Shown: positions 17,889-29,273, numbered from the stretch's first letter. The stretch: DNA of 64,000 nt from an uncultured Psychroserpens sp. (GCF_947503375.1 NZ_CANNDQ010000004.1:248001-312000); one strand, 5' to 3'. The notes: generated from the letters alone by a model not told the origin. Program-made: numbers and translations.

Positions 17889-19499
17889 TTAAGATTTAAT
17901 CAGTTTAAACAGTTTTGAAGTATTTTCAGATTGAAAAGACATGATATAAACGCCAGAAGCCATAGATGATACATCTAATTGTGATGATGCTCGTTGTAAA
18001 TTTTGATCTAATATAAGTTTCCCTAGTGTATCGTAAATTTTTAGATTGGTATTGCTAATACCAAATGGAACTTGAATATTCAGAATAGTTGTAGCTGGAT
18101 TAGGAAATATATTAAAACTAGTAAATGTTTCTTCTTCTACAGATAAACCTATATCAAAAGCCAACTGCAAATTAGGAATACCATAACCTAACAAAAAGTT
18201 TGGTGTATTATACTGTGATGCAGACATTCGCACATATTGCTTGATTTCTTCATGCGATGCATTTGGCAACGCTTGCCATAATGACGCTATGCCTCCAGCT
18301 AAAATAGGCGAACTAAAAGAGGTTCCATTATTATTGACCACATTATTAGTTTCATCAATCACAAATGCTGCCTCTCCTCTAGCTACCACATCTGGTTTTT
18401 GGGTAGGTTGTGTTGCATTACCTCTAGAACTAAACGTTGCATACTGACCTGTTGCGTTTACAGCTCCAACACTTAAAACACCAGCTGCATCTGCTGGAGC
18501 ACCAACAATTTGCCAATCATTATTACCAGAATTACCTGCTGAAGCAACTACCAAAATTCCTTTTTCATTAGCAATGTTAGCGCCTTTTGTAATAAAAGCT
18601 GTATTACCATCCATATCATCTGTAGTATAGCTATAATTTGTATTGTCGTAAACTCTATAACCTAGTGATGAGTTAATGATATGAACACCTAAACTATCTG
18701 CTCTTTCGGCTGCTTCGACCCAAAGCATCTCTTCAAGAGGTGTTTCTCTATTTGCATCTTCAGTTCTGAATAAATAATAGCTTGCATCTGGTGCTGTACC
18801 AACATACTGATCTTGAATAAAACCTGCCATATTACTTAAAACTCTAGTGCCATGAGTATTAGCTGTAAATGCAAAAACATCTGGAGTTCTATCAACAAAA
18901 TCATAACCTCCCAGTAAATCACCATTATCTCTCAAGCGTTGAAAAGCAGCCATCGTATCAACATTTGGGAAACCAGAATCTAAAACAGCAATAATAATCC
19001 CTTCGCCAGTGTAGTCATCTAGGTGTAATGCATCAACGCTAATCATTTCAACTTGATTTTGAGCATTACCATACGAAAAATCGACTAAATTTTCTTCAAT
19101 TTCAAACTTGTCATTGTGTTCTGATGAGCGTGATTCTGAATTAAGGGCTTTATTAGCAAAATCAACAGATTCAACAAAACTAAGAGACTCTAGAGCACTA
19201 ATGTTTGCCTCTGTGCCTCTAACATAAACCGCATTAAACCACTTAGACTTTGCATGTACTGTAATACCTGGTTGATTTTTTAATTGTGATATATAACTTT
19301 CATTTACGGGAACGTCTCGCTCATCAATCATTATATTGTGGGCAGCCTTTCTATTAATAGCATTTTGAGTAAGAATGGCAATTGGGTTGGCAATAGATGC
19401 AGATACATTTTCTTTATCTGTTAGATAAACCCAAGCATCTTGTTGAGCAAAAGCAATGCATTGAAAGAGGATTACACTATAGAGTAATATTTTTTTCAT
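17889..19499 (-). CDS. Subtilisin-like (S8) serine protease with T9SS sorting domain
   Basis: A 536-residue secreted protease. It has a signal peptide (cleaved near AFAQQ), an I9-like propeptide (to about 115), then the S8 domain with the triad Asp in IIAVLDSGFP, His in NTHGTRVL and Ser in NNGTSFSSPILAGG. The last 80 residues form a type A T9SS sorting domain beginning FNIFPNPATT and ending in a short basic tail (KLFKLIKS). It should be exported by Sec, then carried across the outer membrane by the type IX system and attached or released. It lies 32 bases after mnmA and abuts the next gene. Confidence 0.93.
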   Translation of the reverse strand: MKKILLYSVILFQCIAFAQQDAWVYLTDKENVSASIANPIAILTQNAINRKAAHNIMIDERDVPVNESYISQLKNQPGITVHAKSKWFNAVYVRGTEANISALESLSFVESVDFANKALNSESRSSEHNDKFEIEENLVDFSYGNAQNQVEMISVDALHLDDYTGEGIIIAVLDSGFPNVDTMAAFQRLRDNGDLLGGYDFVDRTPDVFAFTANTHGTRVLSNMAGFIQDQYVGTAPDASYYLFRTEDANRETPLEEMLWVEAAERADSLGVHIINSSLGYRVYDNTNYSYTTDDMDGNTAFITKGANIANEKGILVVASAGNSGNNDWQIVGAPADAAGVLSVGAVNATGQYATFSSRGNATQPTQKPDVVARGEAAFVIDETNNVVNNNGTSFSSPILAGGIASLWQALPNASHEEIKQYVRMSASQYNTPNFLLGYGIPNLQLAFDIGLSVEEETFTSFNIFPNPATTILNIQVPFGISNTNLKIYDTLGKLILDQNLQRASSQLDVSSMASGVYIMSFQSENTSKLFKLIKS

Positions 19500-19531
19500 A
19501 TTGCAACAATTTGGGCGATTTTTACTGCAAT

Positions 19532-20719
19532 TTAAGAAATAACTCCCGAACCTACTAATTCATCATCTAAATACCAAGCGACAAACTGACCTTCAGTAAT
19601 TGCTGATTGAGGAACTTTAAACTCAACAAAAAGACCATTGTTTACTTTATAAAGTGTTGCCTCTTGTAATGGCTGACGATATCTAATTCTTGCTTTCACA
19701 GCCATTGATTCGTCTGTATTTAGTTTTAAATCTTGACGAACCCAATGCAATTCGTCATTTGTAACAAACAACGCACTTTTAAGTAAACCTGGATGTGATT
19801 TACCTTGACCAGTATAAATTACGTTTTCTTTAACATCAGTTTCTATTACAAATAGTGGTTCTGCAGTGCCACCAACGGCTAGGCCTTTACGTTGTCCTTT
19901 GGTAAAATAGTGAGCACCTTGATGTTTGCCTACAACTTTTCCATCTGTTACCGAATATCCAACTCGTTTTGTCAAGTACTGAAGTTGCTCTTTCTTAGAA
20001 GCAAAATCTAATAATGTTTCGTTATATATCTCCTTTTCTTTAGGAATTTCAACAATGACACCTTCTTTTGGTTTTAATTTCTGCTGAAGAAATTCTGGTA
20101 ATCTCACTTTACCTATAAAACATAATCCTTGTGAATCTTTCTTATCAGCTGTTACCAAATTTTGTTCTGATGCAATAGCACGTACCTCTGGCTTTGTTAA
20201 TTCACCGATAGGGAAAAGAGCTTTAGCTAATTGTTGTTGAGATAATTGACATAAAAAGTAAGATTGATCTTTATTTGTATCAATACCCGATCGCAATTGA
20301 TAAATAGTTTCTCCATCTTTTTCAATAAAACTTTTTCTACAATAGTGGCCTGTAGCTACATAATCTGCTCCAAGCTCTAGAGCTATCTTCATGAAGACAT
20401 CAAATTTAATCTCTCTATTACATAGGACATCTGGATTAGGCGTTCTCCCTTTTTGATATTCATCAAACATATAGTCGACAATACGTGCTTTATATTGTTC
20501 ACTCAAATCTACCGTTTGAAATGGAATTCCGAGTTTATTCGCTACTAATAAAGCATCGTTGCTATCATCTAACCAAGGGCACTCGTCAGAAATAGTCACA
20601 GAGTCATCGTGCCAGTTTTTCATAAACAAGCCTATAACTTCATAACCTTGCGCTTTCAGCAAATATGCCGCAACACTAGAGTCTACTCCACCAGAAAGTC
20701 CAACTATAACTCTTTTCAT
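19532..20719 (-). CDS. mnmA: tRNA-specific 2-thiouridylase MnmA
   Basis: ATP-dependent enzyme that thiolates U34 of Lys, Glu and Gln tRNAs. The PP-loop is [16 protein letters not shown] at the N-terminus. The first catalytic cysteine lies in [11 protein letters not shown] and the second in [10 protein letters not shown]. The central [14 protein letters not shown] region and the C-terminal beta-barrel are complete, and the 395-residue length is normal for Bacteroidota. A -7 box ends only 4 bases before the ATG, suggesting a leaderless transcript. The subtilase and nitronate monooxygenase genes follow closely. Confidence 0.97.
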   Translation of the reverse strand: MKRVIVGLSGGVDSSVAAYLLKAQGYEVIGLFMKNWHDDSVTISDECPWLDDSNDALLVANKLGIPFQTVDLSEQYKARIVDYMFDEYQKGRTPNPDVLCNREIKFDVFMKIALELGADYVATGHYCRKSFIEKDGETIYQLRSGIDTNKDQSYFLCQLSQQQLAKALFPIGELTKPEVRAIASEQNLVTADKKDSQGLCFIGKVRLPEFLQQKLKPKEGVIVEIPKEKEIYNETLLDFASKKEQLQYLTKRVGYSVTDGKVVGKHQGAHYFTKGQRKGLAVGGTAEPLFVIETDVKENVIYTGQGKSHPGLLKSALFVTNDELHWVRQDLKLNTDESMAVKARIRYRQPLQEATLYKVNNGLFVEFKVPQSAITEGQFVAWYLDDELVGSGVIS

Positions 20720-20723
20720 GTTG

Positions 20724-20731
20724 CAAAATTA
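20724..20731 (-). promoter_or_regulatory. -7 element abutting the mnmA start
   Basis: TAATTTTG on the minus strand ends 4 bases before the mnmA ATG at 20719. This implies a transcript starting at or next to the start codon. Confidence 0.55.
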
Positions 20732-20797
20732 AGAAATAAAAATAGCAACACGTATGATGTTGCTATTGTAAATTACTATGTGTTAGATAAATTTTAC

Positions 20798-21520
20798 CTA
20801 TTGTTTCTTTGGGTTTTTACTTCGTCTTGTATGGTCTTTTGTTTCTTTTAATTTACCATCTTCATAATAGGTCCATATACCATGTTTTCTCCCTTTTTGG
20901 TATTTGCCTTCTGCAAGCAAAACACCCTCTGCATCGTAATATTTAGAAACACCATGTAGTTCGTCATTCTCATAAAGAAATCGTTTTAAAACAACCCCTT
21001 TATCAGAATACCATATAGACTCACCTTCAAGTTTTCCATTCGTGTAATTTGATATCTCAGCAATTTGTCCATTCTCATAATATACTGTTTTCTCTCCATG
21101 TAATTGCCCTTGATCGTTATAGTGCTCTACAGACATTATAGAATCAGATTTATTATGATAGAACACCCATTTACCAAAATAGAGTTTTCCGTTCATCTTT
21201 CCTTCACTAATGACCTTGCCTTTTGATGATAAAAAAGTAACAGATGCTATATCATTATCTTTATTAAATACTTTGATTCCACTTAGTACACTCTTTCCAT
21301 TCTTCAAGGTATAAAACTTGAACGTGTCTACTTCTTTTCCGTGAAAAAACTGCCCAGAGTATCTTAGTTGGTTTGTATTGTGAAAACTCTTTTTCCATAA
21401 ACCATGCCGCTTACCATTTTCATCTAATTGATTTACAGGATCTTGAGCATGTGAACTTACGGTGTTAATTGTTAAAGTTAACATAAAAAACAAACAGGTT
21501 TTTATATTTTGTTTAATCAT
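20798..21520 (-). CDS. Exported MORN-repeat (YwqK-type) protein
   Basis: A 240-residue protein with a signal peptide (cleaved near SSHAQ). It consists of about eight MORN-variant repeats of the form hG-W-Y-...-G-h..., such as GLWKKSFHNTNQLRYSG, GKWVFYHN, GEKTVYYENGQIAE and GIWTYYEDGKLKE. The C-terminal tail is basic. The database name 'YwqK family antitoxin' reflects a Bacillus namesake; nothing here pairs it with a toxin. It is likely a periplasmic or surface scaffold protein of unknown partner, followed by mnmA, which has its own promoter. Confidence 0.82.
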   Translation of the reverse strand: MIKQNIKTCLFFMLTLTINTVSSHAQDPVNQLDENGKRHGLWKKSFHNTNQLRYSGQFFHGKEVDTFKFYTLKNGKSVLSGIKVFNKDNDIASVTFLSSKGKVISEGKMNGKLYFGKWVFYHNKSDSIMSVEHYNDQGQLHGEKTVYYENGQIAEISNYTNGKLEGESIWYSDKGVVLKRFLYENDELHGVSKYYDAEGVLLAEGKYQKGRKHGIWTYYEDGKLKETKDHTRRSKNPKKQ

Positions 21521-21524
21521 TTCT

Positions 21525-21532
21525 TAATTTTG
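21525..21532 (+). promoter_or_regulatory. -7 element of the fasciclin lipoprotein gene
   Basis: TAATTTTG, matching TAnnTTTG. A start near 21538 leaves a leader of about 50 bases to the ATG at 21587, and the divergent MORN gene begins 5 bases away on the other strand. Confidence 0.45.
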
Positions 21533-21586
21533 TTGAACAGACTAATTGAAATTATTAATAAAGTTAAACTACAAAAACTCAAAAAA

Positions 21587-22993
21587 ATGAAAATTATTTC
21601 AAAAACATTAAGAATTTTACCACTATTACTATTTGTACTTGCCCTACAATCTTGTAGTGACGATGATGATAACAATCAAATTATCTTACCACAACAATTA
21701 AATATTGTTCAAACTGCACAAGCAACACCTGCATTATCAAGTCTAGTTGCAGCTATTCAAGCTGCTAATGGAGACCTAGGAACTGTTTTAAGTGGTGACG
21801 GACCATTCACTGTATTAGCACCAACTAATGATGCTTTTGACACATTTTTGGGTGGTACACCACTTGATCAAGTAGATCCTGACGTATTAGAACAAATTTT
21901 AAGAAACCATGTTATATCTGGTGATATCAGTGCTACTGATTTAGCTATATTATCAGGAGCAGATGGAAGAGGATATTCTAATACGCTCGCAGCTGGTGTA
22001 GCTGGAGAAAATGTGAGCATACTTTTTGATACTAACGGAGCTTTACCAAGATTTAATAATATGGCTAGTGTAGCTTCAGCTGATTTAGCTGATATTCCTG
22101 CATCAAATGGTACAGTACATGTTATTGATGCAGTTATTACAATTCCTACTATTGTAGACCATGTTGTAAATAATGAAAGTTTATCTTCATTAGAAGGTGC
22201 TTTAATAGGAGAAAACCTAGTTCCGTTACCAGGCAATGGCCCGTATACTGTTTTTGCGCCTACAAATGATGCGTTTGGTTCTTTTACAAATCCAAACACA
22301 AACCCTTTAGCTAGTATTTTAGCAAACCATGTCATAGATGGTGCTGCAGCATTTTCTACTGGATTAGCTTCTGGATACGTAACCACTTTAGCTGCTAATG
22401 CTGATGCAGACAATCTAAGTATGTATGTGAATGTAGGTGAAGATGGAAGCGTTATGCTAAATGGTATTTCTATGGTATCTACTGTAGATGTAGTTGGTAC
22501 TGATGGTGTGATTCATATTGTAAACGAAGTTATTGATTTACCGACAATTGTAACACATGCCGTTGCTAATCCAAACTTCTCAACTTTAGTCGCTGCATTA
22601 ACAGATTTGACGCCTACAGATTATGTAAGTGTTTTAAGTAGTAATGATGCCAATAATGATGCATCTCCGTATACTGTTTTTGCTCCAACAAATGCTGCGT
22701 TTGGAGACTTACTAACGGATTTAAGTTTAGCAAGTGCAGCAGACATTCCTACTGCAACTTTAGAAGCAACTTTAAACCTGCACGTATTGACTGATTTAAA
22801 CGTAAGAGCTGAAGATCTAGGTGGATTAGATGGTAACTCAGTTCCTACATTTGGAGGTCCAAGCATTACTATTGATGCTGGAACACCTGCGATTATAGAT
22901 CCTGATGGAGGTTCAAACCCAATTATAGCCACAGATGTGCAAGCTATAAATGGTGTTATTCATGGAATAAGTAGAGTTATAAGAGACTTATAA
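21587..22993 (+). CDS. Lipoprotein with three fasciclin (FAS1) domains
   Basis: A 468-residue surface lipoprotein. The start at 21587 gives a clean SPII signal ending in ALQSC; an upstream ATG at 21509 would bury it. Three FAS1 domains follow, at about residues 35-170, 175-305 and 310-465. Each has the H1 block GPFTVLAPTNDAF / GPYTVFAPTNDAF / SPYTVFAPTNAAF and the H2 block NGTVHVIDAVI / DGVIHIVNEVI / NGVIHGISRVI. FAS1 domains mediate cell adhesion and matrix contacts, so a surface adhesion role is likely. A strong terminator follows. Confidence 0.93.
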   Translation: MKIISKTLRILPLLLFVLALQSCSDDDDNNQIILPQQLNIVQTAQATPALSSLVAAIQAANGDLGTVLSGDGPFTVLAPTNDAFDTFLGGTPLDQVDPDVLEQILRNHVISGDISATDLAILSGADGRGYSNTLAAGVAGENVSILFDTNGALPRFNNMASVASADLADIPASNGTVHVIDAVITIPTIVDHVVNNESLSSLEGALIGENLVPLPGNGPYTVFAPTNDAFGSFTNPNTNPLASILANHVIDGAAAFSTGLASGYVTTLAANADADNLSMYVNVGEDGSVMLNGISMVSTVDVVGTDGVIHIVNEVIDLPTIVTHAVANPNFSTLVAALTDLTPTDYVSVLSSNDANNDASPYTVFAPTNAAFGDLLTDLSLASAADIPTATLEATLNLHVLTDLNVRAEDLGGLDGNSVPTFGGPSITIDAGTPAIIDPDGGSNPIIATDVQAINGVIHGISRVIRDL

Positions 22994-23087
22994 TATATAA
23001 TATCAAAAAATATCTTGATATTGAAAAGTTCATTTCAAATTGATTGATTAATAGCACATATAATTGATTTGATTATGATTGGTTGGT

Positions 23088-23122
23088 AAAGCGCCTTTAG
23101 GAATTCTAGAGGCGCTTTTTTT
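23088..23122 (+). terminator. Rho-independent terminator of the fasciclin gene
   Basis: A 9-bp stem (AAAGCGCCT with AGGCGCTTT), a 13-base loop and seven T. Confidence 0.85.
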
Positions 23123-23204
23123 ATAAGGCACAAACTACGAAAAAATTCACTTAAAGGTATTCTCTCAAATAAATGTAAGCAAGTAACTACTCTATAAAAC
23201 ATAA

Positions 23205-23236
23205 AAAAAGCCTTTAGGATTGTCTAAAGGCTTTTT
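23205..23236 (-). terminator. Terminator of yidC
   Basis: A 13-bp stem (AAAAAGCCTTTAG and its complement) with a 6-base loop. A-rich and T-rich flanks make it work on either strand; its place 17 bases past the yidC stop suggests it ends that gene. Confidence 0.85.
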
Positions 23237-23253
23237 AAATCACATAATAATGT

Positions 23254-25161
23254 TTAACGCTTCCTTTTCTGTTGTGCTTGCTTTTGTTGCTCAGCTTGCT
23301 CCATCATTTCAGCCATCTTCTTTTGGAATTTATTCTGCTTTTTAGGCTTCTTTTTATTTTCCTGAATTTGAGCATGAATCTTATCTTCATCTAAGATGTA
23401 ATTTTTAATCACTAACATAATCCCGATACTAATTAAGTTAGAAATAAAATAATACAAACTTAATCCAGATGCATATTGGTTAAAGAACACTAGCATTAAT
23501 ATTGGTGAGAAGTAGATCATATACTTCATCATTTTACTCATATCTGGCATACCTTCTTGAGTTGGCTGAGAAGCCATTTGTTGCCCAGTAGTCATTTTCA
23601 TGTAAAAGAAAATTGCTATTGCTGCTAAAATTGGAAATAAACTGACATGGTCTCCATATAATGGAATATTGAATGGCAGCTCGGCAATTACATCATAAGA
23701 CGACAAATCATCTGCCCAAAGGAAACTCTTCTGCCTTAGATCGAATGCAGTTGGGAAAAATGTGAATAACGCATAGAAAACTGGTAATTGAATCAAACCA
23801 GGTAAACAACCTGCTAACGGACTCGCACCAGCCTTATTCTGTAAAGCCATTGTTTCCTGCTGCGCTTTCATCTTATTGTCTTTATGCTTTTCTCTTATCG
23901 CATCCAATTCTGGTTTCAACACCTTCATTTTTGCTTGTGACAAGAATTGTTTGTACTGAACAAAAGACATCATAAGTTTGATAAGTACTGTCATTACGAT
24001 GATGGCTATACCATAAGGCAAGAATGAACTTAAGAATCCGAAAAGTGGGATGAACAATGTTTTATTGATCCAACCAAAAATTCCCCAACCAAATGGAATA
24101 CTTTCTACAAGATCATGATCATATTGCTTTAAAATCTTGCTATCGGTAGGCCCAAAATAAAGTTGAAAGCTATTATTGGCTTCACCACCTGTAAATGTTA
24201 ACGGCAATTTTGAATAGTATTGTTTTGTGAAAATCGTATCAATATCTTCATCTTCAACCAAATCCTTACTAGAAATATCTGCTGTTTTAAAAGGCTGATC
24301 TGCTACTAAAATAGTACTAAAAAAGTGTTGTCTGTAAGATAACCACTTTACGTCTTCAATTGTTTCCTCATCATCTCCTGCTTGTGATAGTTTGTCAATT
24401 TTACCATCATCGTGCATGTATGTTAATCGTGTATAACGATTTTCATAACTAATACTTTGGTCATGACTATACGCTTTGAGCCTCCAATCTAAATTAATAG
24501 CTTGCGAGCTATTAATCACGTTTAACAATCCTTGCGAACGTATTGAAAAATCCATCATGTAGTCATCTGGCTTCAGCTCATAGCGGTATTCTAAAAATTT
24601 ACTTTCAGAAACCTTGAGCTTCATCGACACAACGGTATTATTGCCATTTTTACTCACTGATGGCTCAAAATAAAGGTCTTTCGTATTTAAAATTCTATTA
24701 TCGGCAGTTGGAAATGTAATATTAAAACTTTCATTGTTGTTTTTGATTAAGTGTATTGGAACTGAATCATAATCCACAAAATTTCTAAGTTTCGCTTCTG
24801 AAATAAAACCGCCTTTATTACTAAATTTCAAAGACAAAACATCTGTTTCTACAGTAGTTTCTTTATCTGTAGCCGAAGGCAATGCAGATGCATAAGCAAA
24901 TGCACCAAGTTTGTTTTTTAAATTCTCTAGTTGAAGGGAATCTTTTGCTGTTGTATTTGAAAAATCTTCAGCAGTAGTGACCAATGTATCTTCATTAGTT
25001 TTTTCTGCTGCTGCTTTCTTCTCTGCTTCTAACTGCTCTTGTTTCTCTTGTTCTGCTAGTTCTTCTGGTGTAGGCTGGTTTTGCCACATCATGTACACCA
25101 AAATTCCAAAAATAAGAATGAATCCTATAATGGAGTTTAGATCAAATTTTTTTTCTTCCAT
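23254..25161 (-). CDS. yidC: Membrane protein insertase YidC
   Basis: Inner-membrane insertase/chaperone acting alone or with SecYEG. At 635 residues it has the Gram-negative plan: N-terminal TM (about 10-24), a large periplasmic P1 domain (to about 340), then the conserved five-TM core, with WINKTLFIPLFGFLSSF, GIAIIVMTVLIK and AGCLPGLIQLPVFYALFTFF. A hydrophilic loop between core helices carries the positively charged MKVLKPELDAIREKHKDNK hairpin. The C-terminus is a long basic tail rich in K, Q and R (about the last 40 residues), which in such homologues supports ribosome binding. It follows pyrG by 67 bases. Confidence 0.97.
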   Translation of the reverse strand: MEEKKFDLNSIIGFILIFGILVYMMWQNQPTPEELAEQEKQEQLEAEKKAAAEKTNEDTLVTTAEDFSNTTAKDSLQLENLKNKLGAFAYASALPSATDKETTVETDVLSLKFSNKGGFISEAKLRNFVDYDSVPIHLIKNNNESFNITFPTADNRILNTKDLYFEPSVSKNGNNTVVSMKLKVSESKFLEYRYELKPDDYMMDFSIRSQGLLNVINSSQAINLDWRLKAYSHDQSISYENRYTRLTYMHDDGKIDKLSQAGDDEETIEDVKWLSYRQHFFSTILVADQPFKTADISSKDLVEDEDIDTIFTKQYYSKLPLTFTGGEANNSFQLYFGPTDSKILKQYDHDLVESIPFGWGIFGWINKTLFIPLFGFLSSFLPYGIAIIVMTVLIKLMMSFVQYKQFLSQAKMKVLKPELDAIREKHKDNKMKAQQETMALQNKAGASPLAGCLPGLIQLPVFYALFTFFPTAFDLRQKSFLWADDLSSYDVIAELPFNIPLYGDHVSLFPILAAIAIFFYMKMTTGQQMASQPTQEGMPDMSKMMKYMIYFSPILMLVFFNQYASGLSLYYFISNLISIGIMLVIKNYILDEDKIHAQIQENKKKPKKQNKFQKKMAEMMEQAEQQKQAQQKRKR

Positions 25162-25177
25162 TTGTATTAATTAGCGT

Positions 25178-25193
25178 CTCCTAAATTTAGGAG
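25178..25193. repeat. Perfect 16-bp palindrome between pyrG and yidC
   Basis: CTCCTAAATTTAGGAG, 17 bases upstream of the yidC start. No T-run follows, so a protein-binding site or an mRNA hairpin near the start are both possible. Confidence 0.4.
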
Positions 25194-25228
25194 CGGACAG
25201 ATTTTTATTAGCAAAAAACTGTCCAATA

Positions 25229-26875
<1,647 letters not shown>

Positions 26876-26886
26876 TTAAACGCAGG

Positions 26887-26894
26887 CAAATTTA
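26887..26894 (-). promoter_or_regulatory. -7 element of pyrG
   Basis: TAAATTTG on the minus strand; the predicted leader to the ATG at 26866 is about 15 bases. Confidence 0.5.
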
Positions 26895-26996
26895 CAAAAT
26901 TTAAATAGTTATTTCTGAATTGTTTTTGGTTTATTCACGAATATCAAAAATAGCCTCTTTTTGCAATTAAACCTCAATACATTATTATGGTTATTA

Positions 26997-27455
26997 TCAA
27001 CTAATTAAAGTGTTGTGCGAATCTAACTGTTTTGATGGACTTGCAATCATATTGATTTGGTTTGTATAAAATTGATAAAGTTCGTTAGTAACAACCACAG
27101 ACTTACGTATCTCTTTGAGTCTATTAAGGTAAAAACTATCAGCCTTTAATGCAGCTTTGATCACTGCTTCATCTGACATAGGTGCAATGAGTGATTTAAA
27201 ATTAGAAAAGAAGGCATGTACCTTAGACTGAATATTTGAAATAGATTTTGGTTTCACTTCCATTTGCTCAAGCTGAATAAGCACTTTCAAAATAAAATCT
27301 GTAGTATTCTCTTTCCTATAATGCAGCCAGTTGACAATATGTTCGCTATTAGTCTTAGAAATAAGAAATTCATAAGTTGATTCGGCCTTTAAACTAGCCA
27401 TAAGCACTTTTTGAAGTGTTTCTGCACCTACAGCATATTTGATAACTGTTTTCAT
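26997..27455 (-). CDS. Helical protein of unknown function
   Basis: A 152-residue protein without signal peptide, predicted to be nearly all helical with four long amphipathic segments (about 8-30, 38-65, 75-105, 108-140). It could be a four-helix bundle of the ferritin-like type, but no metal-binding ExxH motif is seen. It is transcribed away from the MBL-fold gene, with the shared 226-base region containing the TACGTA palindrome. I do not recognise the family. Confidence 0.6.
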   Translation of the reverse strand: MKTVIKYAVGAETLQKVLMASLKAESTYEFLISKTNSEHIVNWLHYRKENTTDFILKVLIQLEQMEVKPKSISNIQSKVHAFFSNFKSLIAPMSDEAVIKAALKADSFYLNRLKEIRKSVVVTNELYQFYTNQINMIASPSKQLDSHNTLIS

Positions 27456-27576
27456 TGCTCTAAAGTTTCTGGTTAAATGATTATTACGAAGTTCGTGTTT
27501 ATTAATAGTAAAGAGGTGTCTTATTTTATAAGAAGTTAATCCAAATACAAATGTGCCTAGAAATTAGTACCATGTT

Positions 27577-27598
27577 ATACGTAGAACTACGTATTGAC
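27577..27598 (+). promoter_or_regulatory. TACGTA palindrome, copy 1 (candidate operator)
   Basis: ATACGTAG, AA, CTACGTAT (perfect 8-bp arms), followed by TGAC; ten bases after the palindrome comes A6 (27605-27610). The same 22 bases recur exactly at 29252-29273. It lies 84 bases before the MBL-fold gene and 121 bases before the divergent helical gene. Confidence 0.6.
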
Positions 27599-27681
27599 TT
27601 CATCAAAAAATATCTTGAAATTTGTTATGAAGTATTGTAAATATCTCAAAACTAGAAACTTCCTACGCTAAACATAATATC

Positions 27682-29247
27682 ATGAGTATCATTGGCTACA
27701 TCAAAGAAGATTTTGTAAAAACATACGCTAAAGCAAGTAAATCATCAACCAAACGCATGCAGCTTGTTTTTGGCGACAAAGTAGAAATCATCGAATATAA
27801 GAACAAATGGACGAAACTCAGGTCTATAGATAGTTATAGTAATTCTGTGAAATATGTTTCGGGAAAACTCGAGCTATCACAAAAAGGTGTCTTAAAAATT
27901 TCTATGGTCGATGTACAACAAGGCGATGGTATGATTGTTGAAAGTCCTGACGGAAAAGTGATGTTCATTGATGGTGGTGATAATAAACTATTTGCCAGAC
28001 ATGCTGCTGCGAGATACCAGTACAAAAATACATCCAAAGATCAGCCTATGGATGTTGATGCCATTTTGGTTACACATGGTGATGCTGATCATTTTGATGG
28101 CTTGAATGAGATCGTAAAATCTGAAACTAATAAAACGGCTCGTAAGCGTTTGTTTATCAAACCTAAGCGCATTTTCCACAATGGATTAGCCAAATCGCCA
28201 AGCAAAAAAAATGGAGTGTCAATACCAGACAAAAAACGATTTGGCAGAACTAAGAAAGTTGACGACACACTCTATGCCATTGACCTTTTTGATGACACAA
28301 GAGATGCTGATGAAGATCAATTGAATACACCTTTTAAAAATTGGCATAAATCATTAGAACATTGGGAAGAACAAAACAACACTACTATCGATTGCAAACG
28401 TATTGCGCACGGCATGGATACTACAAACATCTTTGATTTTTTAGATGAAGAAGATATCAAGATCGAACTCTTAGGTCCATTTACAAGAAAAGTAAGCTAT
28501 TGGAATAAGATGTATGATGCACTCCCTTTTTTGAATAAGCATTCAGACGAGAGCATGATCCATATCGATTCTGATAAAGAGCTGAAAGAACTCTCAGCTT
28601 CGCACACCATAAATGGGCATTCTATAGCCTTTAGAATGGTGTACGGAAATGTGAGAATTCTTTTTACTGGTGATTTAAATAAAGAATCATTAGACATTAT
28701 GATGAATAACGTCACCGATCCAAAAGCTTTAGAATGTGAGATTTTTAAAGCACCTCATCATGGCTCACATGATTTTGCCGTAAAAGCACTTAAGAAAGCG
28801 TCTCCTATAATTTCTATCATTTCATCTGGTGACGAGTCTTCGTTTCATGAGCACATTCATCCAAGAGCCACACTATTGGCTGCCTTGGGCAATAACAGTC
28901 GAACAGATATGAGTATTATACTGAGTACAGAACTCGCAGCTTTTTTCACTAAAAAAGACCTGTGCTATACGAGAGATACTTTAGCTGATTTCTTTAAGAA
29001 CTCAACACAACAAAATTATACTTCAGAGGAGTTGCGGAAACTGTTTTCTGGTGTGCATAGAAAGGAAGATCCAAAAGGGCTGTTCTACGGATTTCAACGT
29101 ACCAATTTTGGGATCATTCACATACGAACAGATGGCAAACGTATTTTGGCATTTACACACTCTGGAAAAAAAGGGATGAATGAAGCTTACTCCTATACAA
29201 TTGCAGCAGACCACTCTGTGACCTCTAATAAAATTAAAAAAAGATAG
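27682..29247 (+). CDS. ComEC-type MBL-fold hydrolase with N-terminal SH3-like domain
   Basis: A 521-residue soluble protein. Residues about 8-45 look like a bacterial SH3 domain (KTYAKASKSSTKRMQLVFGD start). The metallo-beta-lactamase fold begins near 75 with SMVDVQQGDGMIVE, then the metal-binding THGDADHFDG (near 130), FTGDLN (near 330) and KAPHHGSHD (near 352), the set seen in the soluble domain of ComEC/Rec2. The usual ComEC membrane channel is absent. Such stand-alone proteins are probable phosphodiesterases/nucleases. The two small membrane-protein genes downstream are in the same direction but separated by a second palindrome. Confidence 0.85.
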   Translation: MSIIGYIKEDFVKTYAKASKSSTKRMQLVFGDKVEIIEYKNKWTKLRSIDSYSNSVKYVSGKLELSQKGVLKISMVDVQQGDGMIVESPDGKVMFIDGGDNKLFARHAAARYQYKNTSKDQPMDVDAILVTHGDADHFDGLNEIVKSETNKTARKRLFIKPKRIFHNGLAKSPSKKNGVSIPDKKRFGRTKKVDDTLYAIDLFDDTRDADEDQLNTPFKNWHKSLEHWEEQNNTTIDCKRIAHGMDTTNIFDFLDEEDIKIELLGPFTRKVSYWNKMYDALPFLNKHSDESMIHIDSDKELKELSASHTINGHSIAFRMVYGNVRILFTGDLNKESLDIMMNNVTDPKALECEIFKAPHHGSHDFAVKALKKASPIISIISSGDESSFHEHIHPRATLLAALGNNSRTDMSIILSTELAAFFTKKDLCYTRDTLADFFKNSTQQNYTSEELRKLFSGVHRKEDPKGLFYGFQRTNFGIIHIRTDGKRILAFTHSGKKGMNEAYSYTIAADHSVTSNKIKKR

Positions 29248-29251
29248 GTTC

Positions 29252-29273
29252 ATACGTAGAACTACGTATTGAC
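29252..29273 (+). promoter_or_regulatory. TACGTA palindrome, copy 2 (candidate operator)
   Basis: Identical over 22 bases to copy 1, starting 5 bases after the MBL gene stop. Twelve bases after the palindrome comes A7 (29282-29288). It lies 108 bases before the next gene (29382). Confidence 0.6.

Noticed and set aside
20798..21520. YwqK protein as antitoxin of a toxin-antitoxin pair
   Set aside because: It has a signal peptide and MORN repeats, and no toxin-like partner gene is adjacent.
21868..22932. Long antisense frames under the fasciclin gene
   Set aside because: They are mirror frames of a repetitive, well-supported gene with no independent signals.
27577..29273. The MBL gene flanked by 22-base direct repeats as an insertion sequence or transposon with target-site duplication
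   Set aside because: No transposase or terminal inverted repeats, the repeat is itself a palindrome, and a third copy lies at a distant micropeptide promoter in similar position to a gene.
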